64,000 nucleotides of DNA, from NCBI RefSeq assembly GCF_009928525.1, contig NZ_JAABOK010000010.1, positions 1-64,000 on the forward strand. The letters are read 5' to 3'. Below, piece by piece: positions 38,019 to 46,822 of the stretch; positions within the stretch are counted from its first letter, which is position 1, and every line of letters starts with the position of its first letter. Made by a program: the position numbers and the translations under genes. Under the pieces are notes generated by a model. That model searched no databases. It had not been told where the DNA came from and saw only the letters and a list, made by a program, of their open reading frames with translations. This DNA comes from Chitinophaga solisilvae (GTDB lineage: Bacteria > Bacteroidota > Bacteroidia > Chitinophagales > Chitinophagaceae).

Positions 38019-39476
38019 ATGCAAACGCATTTAATCAGTGAATTCAAACAGTTTAATGTACTGGTAATAGGCGACCTGATGCTGGATGTATACCTCAACG
38101 GCGCCTGTAACAGGTTGGCGCCGGAAGCGCCGGTGCCTGTGGTAGATATACTTTCCAGTAACATCTCTCTTGGCGGCGCCGCCAATACGGCTATGAACCT
38201 GGCGGGACTGGGCGCTGCCGTTACTTTCTGCAGCATTGCCGGTTACGATGATAACGGGCATAAAGCTATCCGTATGCTGGAAGACGCGGGCATCAGCTGC
38301 CAGGTGCTGAAGGACAGGGAAAGAAGCACAATTGTAAAAACAAGGGTGATGTCCGGCAATCAGCTGCTGGTAAGGTACGACGCAGGTACGGAAAGCCCGG
38401 TGTCCGACGCTGCTGCCCAGGCATTTGCAGAAATACTGCAGGAACAGTATGCCTTGCACGACGCGGTCCTGATTGCTGATTATGATAAGGGCGTTATTAC
38501 ACAACCCGTGCTGGATATGCTGGAAGCGTTGCAGGCAGATGATAGAAAATTCATTGCCGTAGATTCCAAGCGTTTGCAGTACTTCCGGCGGTTATCACCG
38601 GCGCTGGTGAAGCCCAACTATAAAGAGCTGATGCAGTTGCTGCAGGTGCCGCCTGTGCATACCGGCCGCGTACAGCAGGTGAATACACTGGGAGCGGAAG
38701 CATTTGCAGCTACCGGCGCTGCGCTCACCATTGTTACGCTGGATGAGGAAGGCGCGGTTATATTTGAACGCGACCAGCCGGCATATCGCAGCCATGCGCA
38801 TCAGGTGCAGGTATTTCATGTTGCCGGTGCGGGAGACACCTACGTCAGCGCCTTCACGCTGGCCATGCTCGCCGGCGCTGATATCACCATAGCTGCAGAA
38901 CTATCATCAGCTGCCGCAGCAGTGGCGATCAGCAAAAAAGTAACCGCGCACTGCACCTGGCAGGAACTGGATATGTACATGTCTGTCCGCGAAAAATTTA
39001 TTACCGATCCGCAGCAGCTGGAATATATCAGCGCCCTGTACCGCGCGCAGGGGAGAAAGATCGTATTCACCAACGGTTGTTTCGACATTCTGCATAACGG
39101 CCATGTCAGTTATCTCAACAAAGCCAGGGAACTCGGCGATGTACTGATGATCGGTATCAATGTAGACGACAGCATCCGCCGCCTGAAAGGCAGCAACCGG
39201 CCTATCAATACACTGAAAGACCGCATGGAAGTGCTGGCCGGACTGAGTGCCGTTACACATATCATTCCCTTCGGCGATGTGAAAGATGATACCGCTTCGC
39301 CGCTCATCAGGCTGATACGGCCGCATGTGTATACTAAAGCGGCCGACTATACGATAGAAACGCTGCCGGAAAAATCCAGCGTTGAAGAAGGCGGCGGAGA
39401 AGTGATCCTGCTGCCCTTATTACCCGATCGTTCCACCACGCTTATTGTTAACAAAATAAATACGGTATATGGATAA
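38019..39476 (+). CDS. hldE: Bifunctional D-glycero-beta-D-manno-heptose-7-phosphate kinase / 1-phosphate adenylyltransferase
   Basis: 485 residues from the ATG at 38019, preferred over an upstream TTG that would overlap the preceding gene. The N-terminal ribokinase-like domain has VIGDLMLDVY, GGAANTAMNLAGLGA and the catalytic AGAGDTY. The C-terminal cytidylyltransferase-like domain starts near residue 345 with FTNGCFDILHNGH and contains KGSNRPINTLKDRMEVL. Both halves are complete, as in the housekeeping enzyme that phosphorylates and adenylylates heptose for LPS. Its place inside an NRPS operon, next to hldD and a heptosyltransferase-like protein, suggests a copy that supplies ADP-heptose for the peptide, though it could be the cell's only copy. 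The stop overlaps the hldD start by 8 bases. Confidence 0.95.
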   Translation: MQTHLISEFKQFNVLVIGDLMLDVYLNGACNRLAPEAPVPVVDILSSNISLGGAANTAMNLAGLGAAVTFCSIAGYDDNGHKAIRMLEDAGISCQVLKDRERSTIVKTRVMSGNQLLVRYDAGTESPVSDAAAQAFAEILQEQYALHDAVLIADYDKGVITQPVLDMLEALQADDRKFIAVDSKRLQYFRRLSPALVKPNYKELMQLLQVPPVHTGRVQQVNTLGAEAFAATGAALTIVTLDEEGAVIFERDQPAYRSHAHQVQVFHVAGAGDTYVSAFTLAMLAGADITIAAELSSAAAAVAISKKVTAHCTWQELDMYMSVREKFITDPQQLEYISALYRAQGRKIVFTNGCFDILHNGHVSYLNKARELGDVLMIGINVDDSIRRLKGSNRPINTLKDRMEVLAGLSAVTHIIPFGDVKDDTASPLIRLIRPHVYTKAADYTIETLPEKSSVEEGGGEVILLPLLPDRSTTLIVNKINTVYG

Positions 39477-40452
39477 TGATTCACGGATACTCATCACCGG
39501 AGGCGCCGGCTTCATTGGAAGTTGCATGGCAGGATTCCTCAACAGAAAAGGGTTTAACCAGCTTATCCTGGCAGATAACTTCTTCCCGGAAAATAAAGAG
39601 AAAAATCTGCAGGGAAAACAATTCTCCCATAAAATCAACAGAGAAGATCTTTTCCACTGGCTGCCGTCTTCCGGAGAAAACATCCGTTTTGTTTTTCACC
39701 TGGGAGCACGCACCGATACCACAGAATACGACTATGCCATCCATGAACGCCTTAACCTGGAATACTCAAAACAGCTGTGGAACTGGTGTGTGCAGGAGAA
39801 TGTACCGCTGGTATACGCTTCCTCTGCTGCCACCTACGGAGCCGGAGAGCTGGGCTATTCCGACGATCACCGCTTTATTCCACAGCTACGCCCCCTGAAT
39901 GAATATGCCGTTTCTAAAAATGAATTCGATAAATGGGTGCTGCAACAGACCGCCACGCCCCCCTTCTGGGCCGGATTGAAATTCTTTAATGTATACGGAC
40001 CCAATGAATACCATAAATCCCGGATGGCCAGCATGATATGGCATGCCTACCGGCAGATACAACAGCACGGCGAAGTAAGGCTGTTCAGATCCTATCACCC
40101 GGATTATAAAGACGGACAACAGTTACGCGATTTCATCTACGTAAAAGATATCCTGCAGGTCGGCTACTGGCTGATGCATCACCGGCAGGCCTCCGGAAAT
40201 ATCTACAACCTCGGTACCGGCAAAGCCCGGACCTTCGAAGACCTCGTAAAAGCCACCTTCTCCGGCGCAGGTCATCCGCAACAGATCCGTTATATAGACA
40301 TAGACGGAGAACTGCGACACAAGTACCAGTATTTTACAGAAGCAGACATGAAAAAACTGAGAGAGGCCGGATACACCGACCGCTTTTTTACATTGGAGGA
40401 AGGTGTGGAAGACTATGTGAAAAACTACCTCTCGCAGGAGCGATACTACTGA
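39469..40452 (+). CDS. hldD: ADP-L-glycero-D-manno-heptose-6-epimerase
   Basis: 327 residues, short-chain dehydrogenase fold. The NAD(P)-binding GGAGFIGS, the family-specific LGARTDTTEYD and FFNVYGPNEYHK with the catalytic Tyr/Lys pair region (EYAVSKNEFD) identify HldD/RfaD rather than a general sugar epimerase. It converts ADP-D-glycero- to ADP-L-glycero-D-manno-heptose. It overlaps hldE by 8 bases, which implies translational coupling. Together with hldE it supplies the activated heptose expected by the GT9-like protein encoded earlier in the operon. GmhA and GmhB, needed earlier in the pathway, are not in this window. Confidence 0.93.
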   Translation: MDNDSRILITGGAGFIGSCMAGFLNRKGFNQLILADNFFPENKEKNLQGKQFSHKINREDLFHWLPSSGENIRFVFHLGARTDTTEYDYAIHERLNLEYSKQLWNWCVQENVPLVYASSAATYGAGELGYSDDHRFIPQLRPLNEYAVSKNEFDKWVLQQTATPPFWAGLKFFNVYGPNEYHKSRMASMIWHAYRQIQQHGEVRLFRSYHPDYKDGQQLRDFIYVKDILQVGYWLMHHRQASGNIYNLGTGKARTFEDLVKATFSGAGHPQQIRYIDIDGELRHKYQYFTEADMKKLREAGYTDRFFTLEEGVEDYVKNYLSQERYY

Positions 40453-40467
40453 TTAAAATTCCACCAT

Positions 40468-41640
40468 ATGAATACATTTACGTCAAACTTTATCCGGAAA
40501 AACGATTTTCGCGCGAATGCACACACTATTGCCATGCTGAAACAAGGGTGGCAGGACTACGCCGCCACTATCCCGCCATACCCTGGCGGCTTCGAAGGAA
40601 AAGGTATTGTCATCTGTGCCGGCGGTATTACCCATGTGACATGTGCATGGGTTAATATCAGTATGCTCAGGAACAACGGCTGCCAGCTGCCCGTTGAAAT
40701 CTGGTATACCGGCGCTGAACTCAACGAAGAAACCATCGCCGCGTTCCGGCAGCTGGGCGCTGAATGCATTAACAGTAACGACTATACGACAAACGAAGAC
40801 GTAAAGGGACTTGTCCTGAAACCATTTGCCATCCTGCACAGCAGGTTCCGGGAAATACTTTTCCTGGATGCCGACAACAACTGCCTGACCGATCCGTCGT
40901 ATCTCTTCAGCGATGTACTTTATCAGGCCTACGGCACCATCTTCTGGCCTGACTTCTGGAAAACAGATAAAATCAATCCCATCTGGGAAATCATCGGCGA
41001 CACCGATTATCATGCGCAGGAGCAGGAAAGCGGACAGCTGCTCGTCCATAAGGAAAAATGCTGGCTGGAACTGAATCTCTGCATGTATTTTAACCTGAAA
41101 CATGAATATTATTATCAGATGCTGCTGGGAGATAAGGATACTTTCAGGTTTGCCTGGAAAGCCCTGGGTACGCGGTATTACATGATCCCTGCAGCTGTAG
41201 GTACCTGCGGATTTGAGCTGTCTGACAACGGTTTCCTGTATGGGCTTACCATGGTACAGCATGACAGTGCAGAGAATATCCTCTTCCTGCACAGGAACTG
41301 GTTTAAATGGGATGTAACACAGGAAGGTGAATGTGTGTGGGAGAAGATCAGGCGCTTTAAACAGGGAGCCAGGGAAAAAATATGTCAGGTGAACTACATC
41401 GATGCCGGCTCCATACGGCGTCCCTTCTGGGATCTTGACGGCGATGTGGAAACCCTTTCCTTCAGGGAGCTGTTCGGCGATTATGAAGACAGATGCCTCG
41501 ATATACTCAAAACCCTCCGTGGGTATAAGTTTTATGCACGCTTCCTGATCCATATGCACCTGGTGAAATTCAGACCCGGATATGCCATGGGTATCAGGGA
41601 CAAAACATTTTTAAGTCACCCCTCTATCGTTAATGCCTGA
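40468..41640 (+). CDS. GT71-like (MNN1-type) glycosyltransferase
   Basis: 390 residues. Features of the alpha-mannosyltransferase GT71/PF11051 group are VEIWYTGAELNEE, FLDADNNCLTDPSYLF (DxD metal/donor motif) and QESGQLLVHKEKCW. No signal peptide is visible, so it should act in the cytoplasm on a nucleotide-sugar donor. The family is best known for mannose transfer in fungi, but the sugar cannot be read from sequence. In this operon it could extend or decorate the same peptide as the heptosyltransferase-like protein. It begins 15 bases after hldD and ends 3 bases before the next start. Confidence 0.7.
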   Translation: MNTFTSNFIRKNDFRANAHTIAMLKQGWQDYAATIPPYPGGFEGKGIVICAGGITHVTCAWVNISMLRNNGCQLPVEIWYTGAELNEETIAAFRQLGAECINSNDYTTNEDVKGLVLKPFAILHSRFREILFLDADNNCLTDPSYLFSDVLYQAYGTIFWPDFWKTDKINPIWEIIGDTDYHAQEQESGQLLVHKEKCWLELNLCMYFNLKHEYYYQMLLGDKDTFRFAWKALGTRYYMIPAAVGTCGFELSDNGFLYGLTMVQHDSAENILFLHRNWFKWDVTQEGECVWEKIRRFKQGAREKICQVNYIDAGSIRRPFWDLDGDVETLSFRELFGDYEDRCLDILKTLRGYKFYARFLIHMHLVKFRPGYAMGIRDKTFLSHPSIVNA

Positions 41641-41643
41641 TAT

Positions 41644-42609
41644 ATGTTATATCTCAATGAAAATGATATCAACCAAATCGGAATCAACTGGAAAGAAATT
41701 ATTGCTGTCATACATAACGCCTGCAACACAATGGCAAAAGAAGATTTTGCCCAGCCTGTAAAACCTTATCTGCGTTACCGGAACAGGAAGAACAGGATTA
41801 TTGCCATGCCGGGCTTCCTCGGCGGAGAAACGGAGCTTGCCGGTATCAAATGGATAGCCAGCTTCCCGGATAACCTGGAGAAAGGTATCCGGCGGGCACA
41901 CTCGGTTACCATCCTGAATGATGCCGGTACCGGCCAGCCGTTAAGCATCATCAACACCCCGCTGATAAGCGGTATACGTACTGCTGCGGTATCCGGACTG
42001 ATGCTGCAGTTATGGCTGCAGCAACATGGCAGGGAGCCGGTGAAGGTAGGTATAACAGGCATGGGGCCAATAGGCAGGCTGCATGCAGGAATGCTGCAGA
42101 CCTTACTGGGCGAACACCTGGAAGTATTGAAGGTATACGACATCCGGCCCTGCGGTACAGTGGTGAATGAATTACCTCACCCTGACAAGGTGCATATCTG
42201 CTATTCCTGGCAGGAAGCCTTCGCAGACGCAGATGTTTTCATCACCTGCACCGTGTCCGATGAGCCTTACATCAACCTGCCGCCGAAGCCATGTTCCCTG
42301 CACCTGAACGTGTCGCTGCGCGATTATGACGCTTCCTGGATCAGGTATGCAGACATGATTATTGTTGATGACTGGGAAGAAGTATGCCGGGAAAATACAG
42401 ATATTGAAAGAATGCATCTGCATTACGGACTACAGCAGGAACACGTGTATAACATTGTCTCGCTGGCAGGCGGGAGTTATGCAGACCTGCTGAAGAATGC
42501 AGGTGCTATTATGTTTAACCCGATGGGTATGTCAGTTTTCGATATTGCCGTTGCAGGCCATTTTGTGAATGAGGCGAAACAGAATGCAGTAGGTACTATA
42601 CTTGATTAG
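41644..42609 (+). CDS. sbnB: SbnB-like dehydrogenase for 2,3-diaminopropionate synthesis (ornithine cyclodeaminase family)
   Basis: 321 residues, NAD-binding ornithine cyclodeaminase/mu-crystallin family. Blocks shared with SbnB of staphyloferrin B synthesis, rather than true cyclodeaminases, are an MLYLN start, DF.QP.KPYLR, RIIAMP, GIKWI, ITCTVSDEPYI, IIVDDW...CRE and a NPMGM near the C-terminus. The GMGPIG motif binds the cofactor. SbnB oxidatively cleaves the intermediate made by SbnA from phosphoserine and glutamate to give L-2,3-diaminopropionate. No sbnA is present in the window, so its partner lies elsewhere or upstream. None of the seven complete A domains here selects diaminopropionate, so any such residue would be added by an upstream module. 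Confidence 0.72.
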   Translation: MLYLNENDINQIGINWKEIIAVIHNACNTMAKEDFAQPVKPYLRYRNRKNRIIAMPGFLGGETELAGIKWIASFPDNLEKGIRRAHSVTILNDAGTGQPLSIINTPLISGIRTAAVSGLMLQLWLQQHGREPVKVGITGMGPIGRLHAGMLQTLLGEHLEVLKVYDIRPCGTVVNELPHPDKVHICYSWQEAFADADVFITCTVSDEPYINLPPKPCSLHLNVSLRDYDASWIRYADMIIVDDWEEVCRENTDIERMHLHYGLQQEHVYNIVSLAGGSYADLLKNAGAIMFNPMGMSVFDIAVAGHFVNEAKQNAVGTILD

Positions 42610-42628
42610 CCACTGTAAATTTTGCCAT

Positions 42629-43573
42629 ATGACATCCAATACCATTGTTTTAGAAGGCCATACTATCACAGAGGAGGATAGGGCCGCCCTGCAGCGTATA
42701 TGCCATCTTTACCTGTCCAGCGGTAATGAACTGGAAAATATCCTGCATAAAGAAGGGACCGATGAATTTCAGCAGATGCTGGGCGTAGGCGCCTACACCA
42801 GAAAGCTGCTGGGTCCCCATTGTAAAGCCATTATTACGGAAACAGCCCGCGGCCTGTTCGCCTGCGATCCGGAAGATTATGGCGTAGGCTGGGACATCCG
42901 GCGGGACGGCGCTTACGGGGAGCGCCTGCTGAAATCGCTCTCCCGCGTGCTCTCCCCCTCGTCCAACGTACTGGTGGTAGGCGCACATGTAGGCACCATC
43001 GCTATCCCGCTGGCCTCCATGTGCGGATACGTAGCTGCCATAGAACCCAGCCCGCACAACTTCCGCCTGCTGGAAATGAATATCCGCCTCAATAACATCA
43101 CCAATTGCGGCATTTTCAACGTTGCAGCCAATGATAAGGAAGAATCCCTGAAATTTCTTCTCAACAGGGCTAACTCCGGCGGCAGCAAACGTAAACCGGT
43201 CAACGACCACTACATCTACAGCTACGATAAACCGGAAGAAGTCCTTGTTCCGGCTGTTCCCCTTGACAAGTTTTTTGAACGCAGAGACTTCGAACTGATC
43301 CTCATGGATATTGAAGGCTCAGAATATTTCGCCCTGAAAGGTATGCAGCAAATCCTGCAACATACCCGCGTCCTCATCATGGAATTCGTACCGCACCACC
43401 TCCGCAATATCAGTGGTGTAACCGTAGCAGATCTCCTGGACCAGATAAAGGGCTTCTCCCTGTTACGCATTCCATCGCTGGATAAAAAAGGCGGCCCCGC
43501 AGAATTTGCTTCCCTGCTGAACCATATGTATGAGAGGGATGTGAGTGATGATGGGATTATATTTCAGAAATAA
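42629..43573 (+). CDS. FkbM-family SAM-dependent methyltransferase
   Basis: 314 residues from the ATG at 42629 (an upstream TTG overlaps the previous gene). The SAM-binding site VLVVGAHVGTIAIPLA is followed by AIEPSPHNFRLLEMNI and, about 100 residues later, LILMDIEGSEYFALKG, the typical FkbM order. FkbM enzymes mostly O-methylate sugars or polyketide/peptide hydroxyls. In this operon the acceptor could be the attached sugar or the beta-hydroxyl made by the CmlA-like enzyme. It is the last gene of the operon: its TAA is the first codon of the long palindrome that follows. Confidence 0.87.
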   Translation: MTSNTIVLEGHTITEEDRAALQRICHLYLSSGNELENILHKEGTDEFQQMLGVGAYTRKLLGPHCKAIITETARGLFACDPEDYGVGWDIRRDGAYGERLLKSLSRVLSPSSNVLVVGAHVGTIAIPLASMCGYVAAIEPSPHNFRLLEMNIRLNNITNCGIFNVAANDKEESLKFLLNRANSGGSKRKPVNDHYIYSYDKPEEVLVPAVPLDKFFERRDFELILMDIEGSEYFALKGMQQILQHTRVLIMEFVPHHLRNISGVTVADLLDQIKGFSLLRIPSLDKKGGPAEFASLLNHMYERDVSDDGIIFQK

Positions 43574-43689
43574 TTACGAATTACGAATTGCGAATTACGA
43601 ATGTAGGCGAAGATTAAAGCGAAAATAAATTCTTTATTCGCTTTAATCTTCGCCTACATTCGTAATTCGCAATTCGTAATTCGTAATTA
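43571..43689. terminator. Perfect 53-bp palindrome between convergent genes, probable bidirectional terminator
   Basis: Left arm 43571-43623 and right arm 43637-43689 are exact reverse complements, separated by 13 bases. The outer three bases of the left arm are the TAA of the FkbM gene, and the outer three of the right arm are the stop of the minus-strand Lrp/AsnC gene. The palindrome therefore fills the whole gap. The outer parts are built from repeated ATTACGAATT-like units; the inner part is unrelated. A transcript from either side would form a very stable hairpin. The outer 18 bases (taattacgaattacgaat) recur at the ppsA stop codon. Confidence 0.9.
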
Positions 43690-44163
43690 TTTTATTTTCT
43701 TCAGATTCAGCTGCTTTTCCTGCTTCGTCTCCGCCAATACAAACAAGCTGCGTATTTTGGCAATATTATCCAGTTTGGATAAGCGGGCAGAATAAAACTG
43801 ATCGTAGGCTTCCATATCGGCTACGACTATTTTCAGGAGGTAATCGAACTGACCACTCATCTTATAGCATTCCTGTACCTCCGGGAAAAAATTCATTTTG
43901 TATTCAAAGGCAGACAACCGGTCGTGCCCATGCGCCTCCAGCGTTACGCTGGTATAGGCAACGAGCGCATTGCCGAGCTTGTAGCGGTTCAGCACAGCTA
44001 CATACCCCTGGATATATCCTTCTGTTTCGAGACGCTTTACCCTGTCAAAGATGGAAGTAACGGACTTGCCCAGTTTTGAAGCGATTTCTTTATTGGTGGT
44101 GCGTGCATCCTGTTGAAGTATGTCCAAAATACACATATCCGTCATGTCAGGTACAAAGCTCAT
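43687..44163 (-). CDS. Lrp/AsnC-family transcriptional regulator
   Basis: 158 residues from the ATG at 44163. The frame stays open to 44253, but the shorter form has the usual family length and a TATTTTTG promoter element lies just upstream of it. The N-terminal winged helix (CILDILQQDARTTNKEIASKLGKSVTSIFDRVKRLE) is followed by a RAM-type ligand-binding domain (ALVAYTSVTLEAHG, VQECYKMSGQFDYLLKIVV). Such regulators respond to amino acids. The gene is divergent from ppsA across about 200 bases and convergent with the NRPS operon, so ppsA and itself are the natural targets. A link to the peptide cluster is possible but unsupported. Confidence 0.9.
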   Translation of the reverse strand: MSFVPDMTDMCILDILQQDARTTNKEIASKLGKSVTSIFDRVKRLETEGYIQGYVAVLNRYKLGNALVAYTSVTLEAHGHDRLSAFEYKMNFFPEVQECYKMSGQFDYLLKIVVADMEAYDQFYSARLSKLDNIAKIRSLFVLAETKQEKQLNLKKIK

Positions 44164-44177
44164 GGCCTGTTTTTGAT

Positions 44178-44185
44178 CAAAAATA
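44178..44185 (-). promoter_or_regulatory. Probable -7 element (TATTTTTG) of the Lrp/AsnC gene
   Basis: Matches the Bacteroidota consensus TAnnTTTG on the minus strand, 14 bases upstream of the chosen ATG. I see no clear TTG at the -33 distance, so the call is tentative. Confidence 0.4.
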
Positions 44186-44366
44186 GGCAACTCGAAGCAT
44201 TTAGGCGAAAAAAAATCGGGTTTGAATTCTTTTTCATGAATTGTTTTCGGCAATCATCCTTTCCTCCCTTAAATCATCCCGCTACACGCTAATTTCCGGC
44301 ACGATATCATTTACAACCACGTATGGAAGACGATCAGCCGCTTCCTTAACTATTAAATTCAAACCG

Positions 44367-46784
44367 ATGAGCGAAAACATCGTGCTGCCACTGGAAGAAG
44401 TGGGTATGGAAGCTATTGCCCTGGTAGGAGGGAAATCCGCCTCCCTGGGAGAAATGATCCGGGGCCTTAAAAGCACCGGCGTAAAAATTCCGGCCGGATT
44501 TGCAATCACGACGAAAGCATATTACGAGTTTATTCAACGCAGCGGACTGGAACAGTTTATTAAAGAACAGATCGGGCAGATTGACTACAACAACATTACC
44601 TCCCTGCGGAAAGCCGGTAAAAAAATCCGCCAGGCTATTTCCAGTACGCGCTTCCCGCATGACCTCAGCGAAGAAATTATTGCAGCCTATCATGCGCTGT
44701 CAGCCTCCTACGGCCATACACAGACGGATGTGGCAGTCCGCTCTTCCGCTACGGCAGAGGATCTGCCGGATGCTTCCTTTGCCGGGCAGCAGGAAACCTT
44801 CCTCAACGTACGCGGCCCCGTTGCATTGATAGATGCAGTCCGTAACTGCTTTGCCTCCCTCTTCACCGACCGCGCCATCAGCTACCGGGAAAATTTTGGC
44901 TTCGACCATTTTAGTATAGGCTTGTCCGTATGTGTGCAGAAAATGGTGCGTTCTGACCTCGGCGCCTCCGGCGTAGCCTTTTCGCTGGACACAGAATCCG
45001 GCTTCCCGGATGTGGTGCTCATCAATGGCGCATGGGGATTGGGCGAGATGGTGGTGCAGGGCGCTATCTCCCCGGATGAATTTATTGTGTACAAACCATT
45101 GCTGGGCACAGGTTATATGCCTGTTCTCGAAAAGAAACTCGGTAACAAGGACCAGAAAATGGTTTATGGCGAACATAGTGATGAACGTACGCGCATCATC
45201 CCGGTAGAAAAGCAGCAACAGCAAAAGTTTTGTCTGACCGATGACCAGATTATGCTGCTCGCAGAATGGGTGAAGCGTATTGAAACCTATTACTCCGGGA
45301 AGAAAGGCAGGTGGTGCCCCATGGATATTGAATGGGCGGTGGATGGCTACAGCCAGGACCTGTACATTGTACAGGCCCGGCCGGAAACAATTCATTCCCG
45401 GAAAGACAGGAACATCGTGACCTCCCAGCGGATAGCTGCCGGCGCTGCGCCTGCCCGCGAAATATTACGGGGTATTGCAGTCGGAAATAAAATAGCTGCC
45501 GGAAAAGTCAGGATCCTTTTCTCCCTCGATAACCGCTTGTCTGCCGGTACGGATTTTCAGCCGGGAGACATACTGGTAACGGATATGACGGACCCCGACT
45601 GGGAACCGGTGATGAAGATGGCCTCGGCTATCGTGACCAACAAAGGCGGACGTACCTGTCATGCTGCCATCGTAGCCCGTGAAATGGGCGTTCCGGCGGT
45701 GGTGGGCTGTGGTAACGCTACTGAGCTGCTGAGCGGCGAGCAGCAGATCACCGTCAGCTGCGCGGAAGGCACTGAAGGCATCGTGTACGACGGCCGCCTG
45801 GAAATCATAGAAGAAGAAATAGACCTGTCAGCATTACCGGCTATCAGCACCCCCCTGATGCTGAACGTAGGCTCGCCTGATATGGCATTTCAGTTTACAC
45901 ACCTGCCCAATAATGGTGTAGGGCTGGCCAGGGAAGAATTTATCATCAATAACTACATTAAAGTACATCCGTTAGCGTTACTCCATCACCACACGTTGCA
46001 GGATGCTGCACTCTCCGCTGAAATAGCGCGCCTGATCAGGGGATTCGATAATGAAGAAGATTATTTTATCAGCAAGCTGGCCTTCGGCATCGGGAAGATA
46101 GCCGCCTCCTGCTATCCGCGTAAGGTGATTGTCCGCTTCTCCGATTTCAAGAGCAACGAATATTACAACCTGCTGGGCGGTAAATATTTTGAACCCGAAG
46201 AAGAAAACCCGATGATTGGCTGGAGAGGCGCCTCCCGTTACTATTCCGAGAAATACAAACCCGCCTTCCGCCTGGAATGTGAAGCCATACGGAAAGTAAG
46301 AGACACCATGGGGCTGAACAACGTAGTAGTGATGATACCTTTCTGCAGAACAGTGGAGGAACTGGAACAGGTGCTGGCGGTCATGAAGAACTGCGGCCTG
46401 CCCAGAGGCCACAACGGCCTGGAAGTATACCTGATGGCGGAACTGCCCTCCAATATTATGATGGCAGAAGAATTTGCACCTTATATAGATGGCTTCTCCA
46501 TCGGTTCAAACGACCTCACACAGCTGACCCTGGGTATCGACCGCGACTCGGCGCTGGTAGCTGGCCTGTACAACGAAATGAACCCGGCCGTACAACGGAT
46601 GATCTCCCGGCTGATACAGGCCGCCAAAACCCATGGCGTGAAAGTCGGCATCTGCGGACAAGGACCATCCGACTTCCCGGAGTTTACCAAATTACTTATC
46701 CAGCAAGGTATTGATAGCATTTCCGTAACACCTGATGCAGTGGTGAAAACGGTATATGCGATTCATGAAGCAGAAAGAAAATAA
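44367..46784 (+). CDS. ppsA: Phosphoenolpyruvate synthase
   Basis: 805 residues from the ATG at 44367; the frame is open further upstream but the extension is not protein-like. The N-terminal ATP-binding domain contains LVGGKSASLGEMI and AVRSSATAEDLPDASFAGQQET. The phosphohistidine domain has GGRTCHAAIVAREMGVPAVVGC, and the C-terminal PEP/pyruvate domain has MIGWRGASRYY, EVYLMAELPSN, IGSNDLTQLTLGIDRD and VGICGQGPSD. It converts pyruvate and ATP to PEP, AMP and phosphate for gluconeogenesis. It stands alone and divergent from an Lrp/AsnC regulator. The TAA begins an 18-base tag identical to the end of the palindrome at 43571. Confidence 0.95.
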   Translation: MSENIVLPLEEVGMEAIALVGGKSASLGEMIRGLKSTGVKIPAGFAITTKAYYEFIQRSGLEQFIKEQIGQIDYNNITSLRKAGKKIRQAISSTRFPHDLSEEIIAAYHALSASYGHTQTDVAVRSSATAEDLPDASFAGQQETFLNVRGPVALIDAVRNCFASLFTDRAISYRENFGFDHFSIGLSVCVQKMVRSDLGASGVAFSLDTESGFPDVVLINGAWGLGEMVVQGAISPDEFIVYKPLLGTGYMPVLEKKLGNKDQKMVYGEHSDERTRIIPVEKQQQQKFCLTDDQIMLLAEWVKRIETYYSGKKGRWCPMDIEWAVDGYSQDLYIVQARPETIHSRKDRNIVTSQRIAAGAAPAREILRGIAVGNKIAAGKVRILFSLDNRLSAGTDFQPGDILVTDMTDPDWEPVMKMASAIVTNKGGRTCHAAIVAREMGVPAVVGCGNATELLSGEQQITVSCAEGTEGIVYDGRLEIIEEEIDLSALPAISTPLMLNVGSPDMAFQFTHLPNNGVGLAREEFIINNYIKVHPLALLHHHTLQDAALSAEIARLIRGFDNEEDYFISKLAFGIGKIAASCYPRKVIVRFSDFKSNEYYNLLGGKYFEPEEENPMIGWRGASRYYSEKYKPAFRLECEAIRKVRDTMGLNNVVVMIPFCRTVEELEQVLAVMKNCGLPRGHNGLEVYLMAELPSNIMMAEEFAPYIDGFSIGSNDLTQLTLGIDRDSALVAGLYNEMNPAVQRMISRLIQAAKTHGVKVGICGQGPSDFPEFTKLLIQQGIDSISVTPDAVVKTVYAIHEAERK

Positions 46785-46822
46785 TTACGAATTACGAATG
46801 ATGAATGGCGAGTGAAGAGCGG

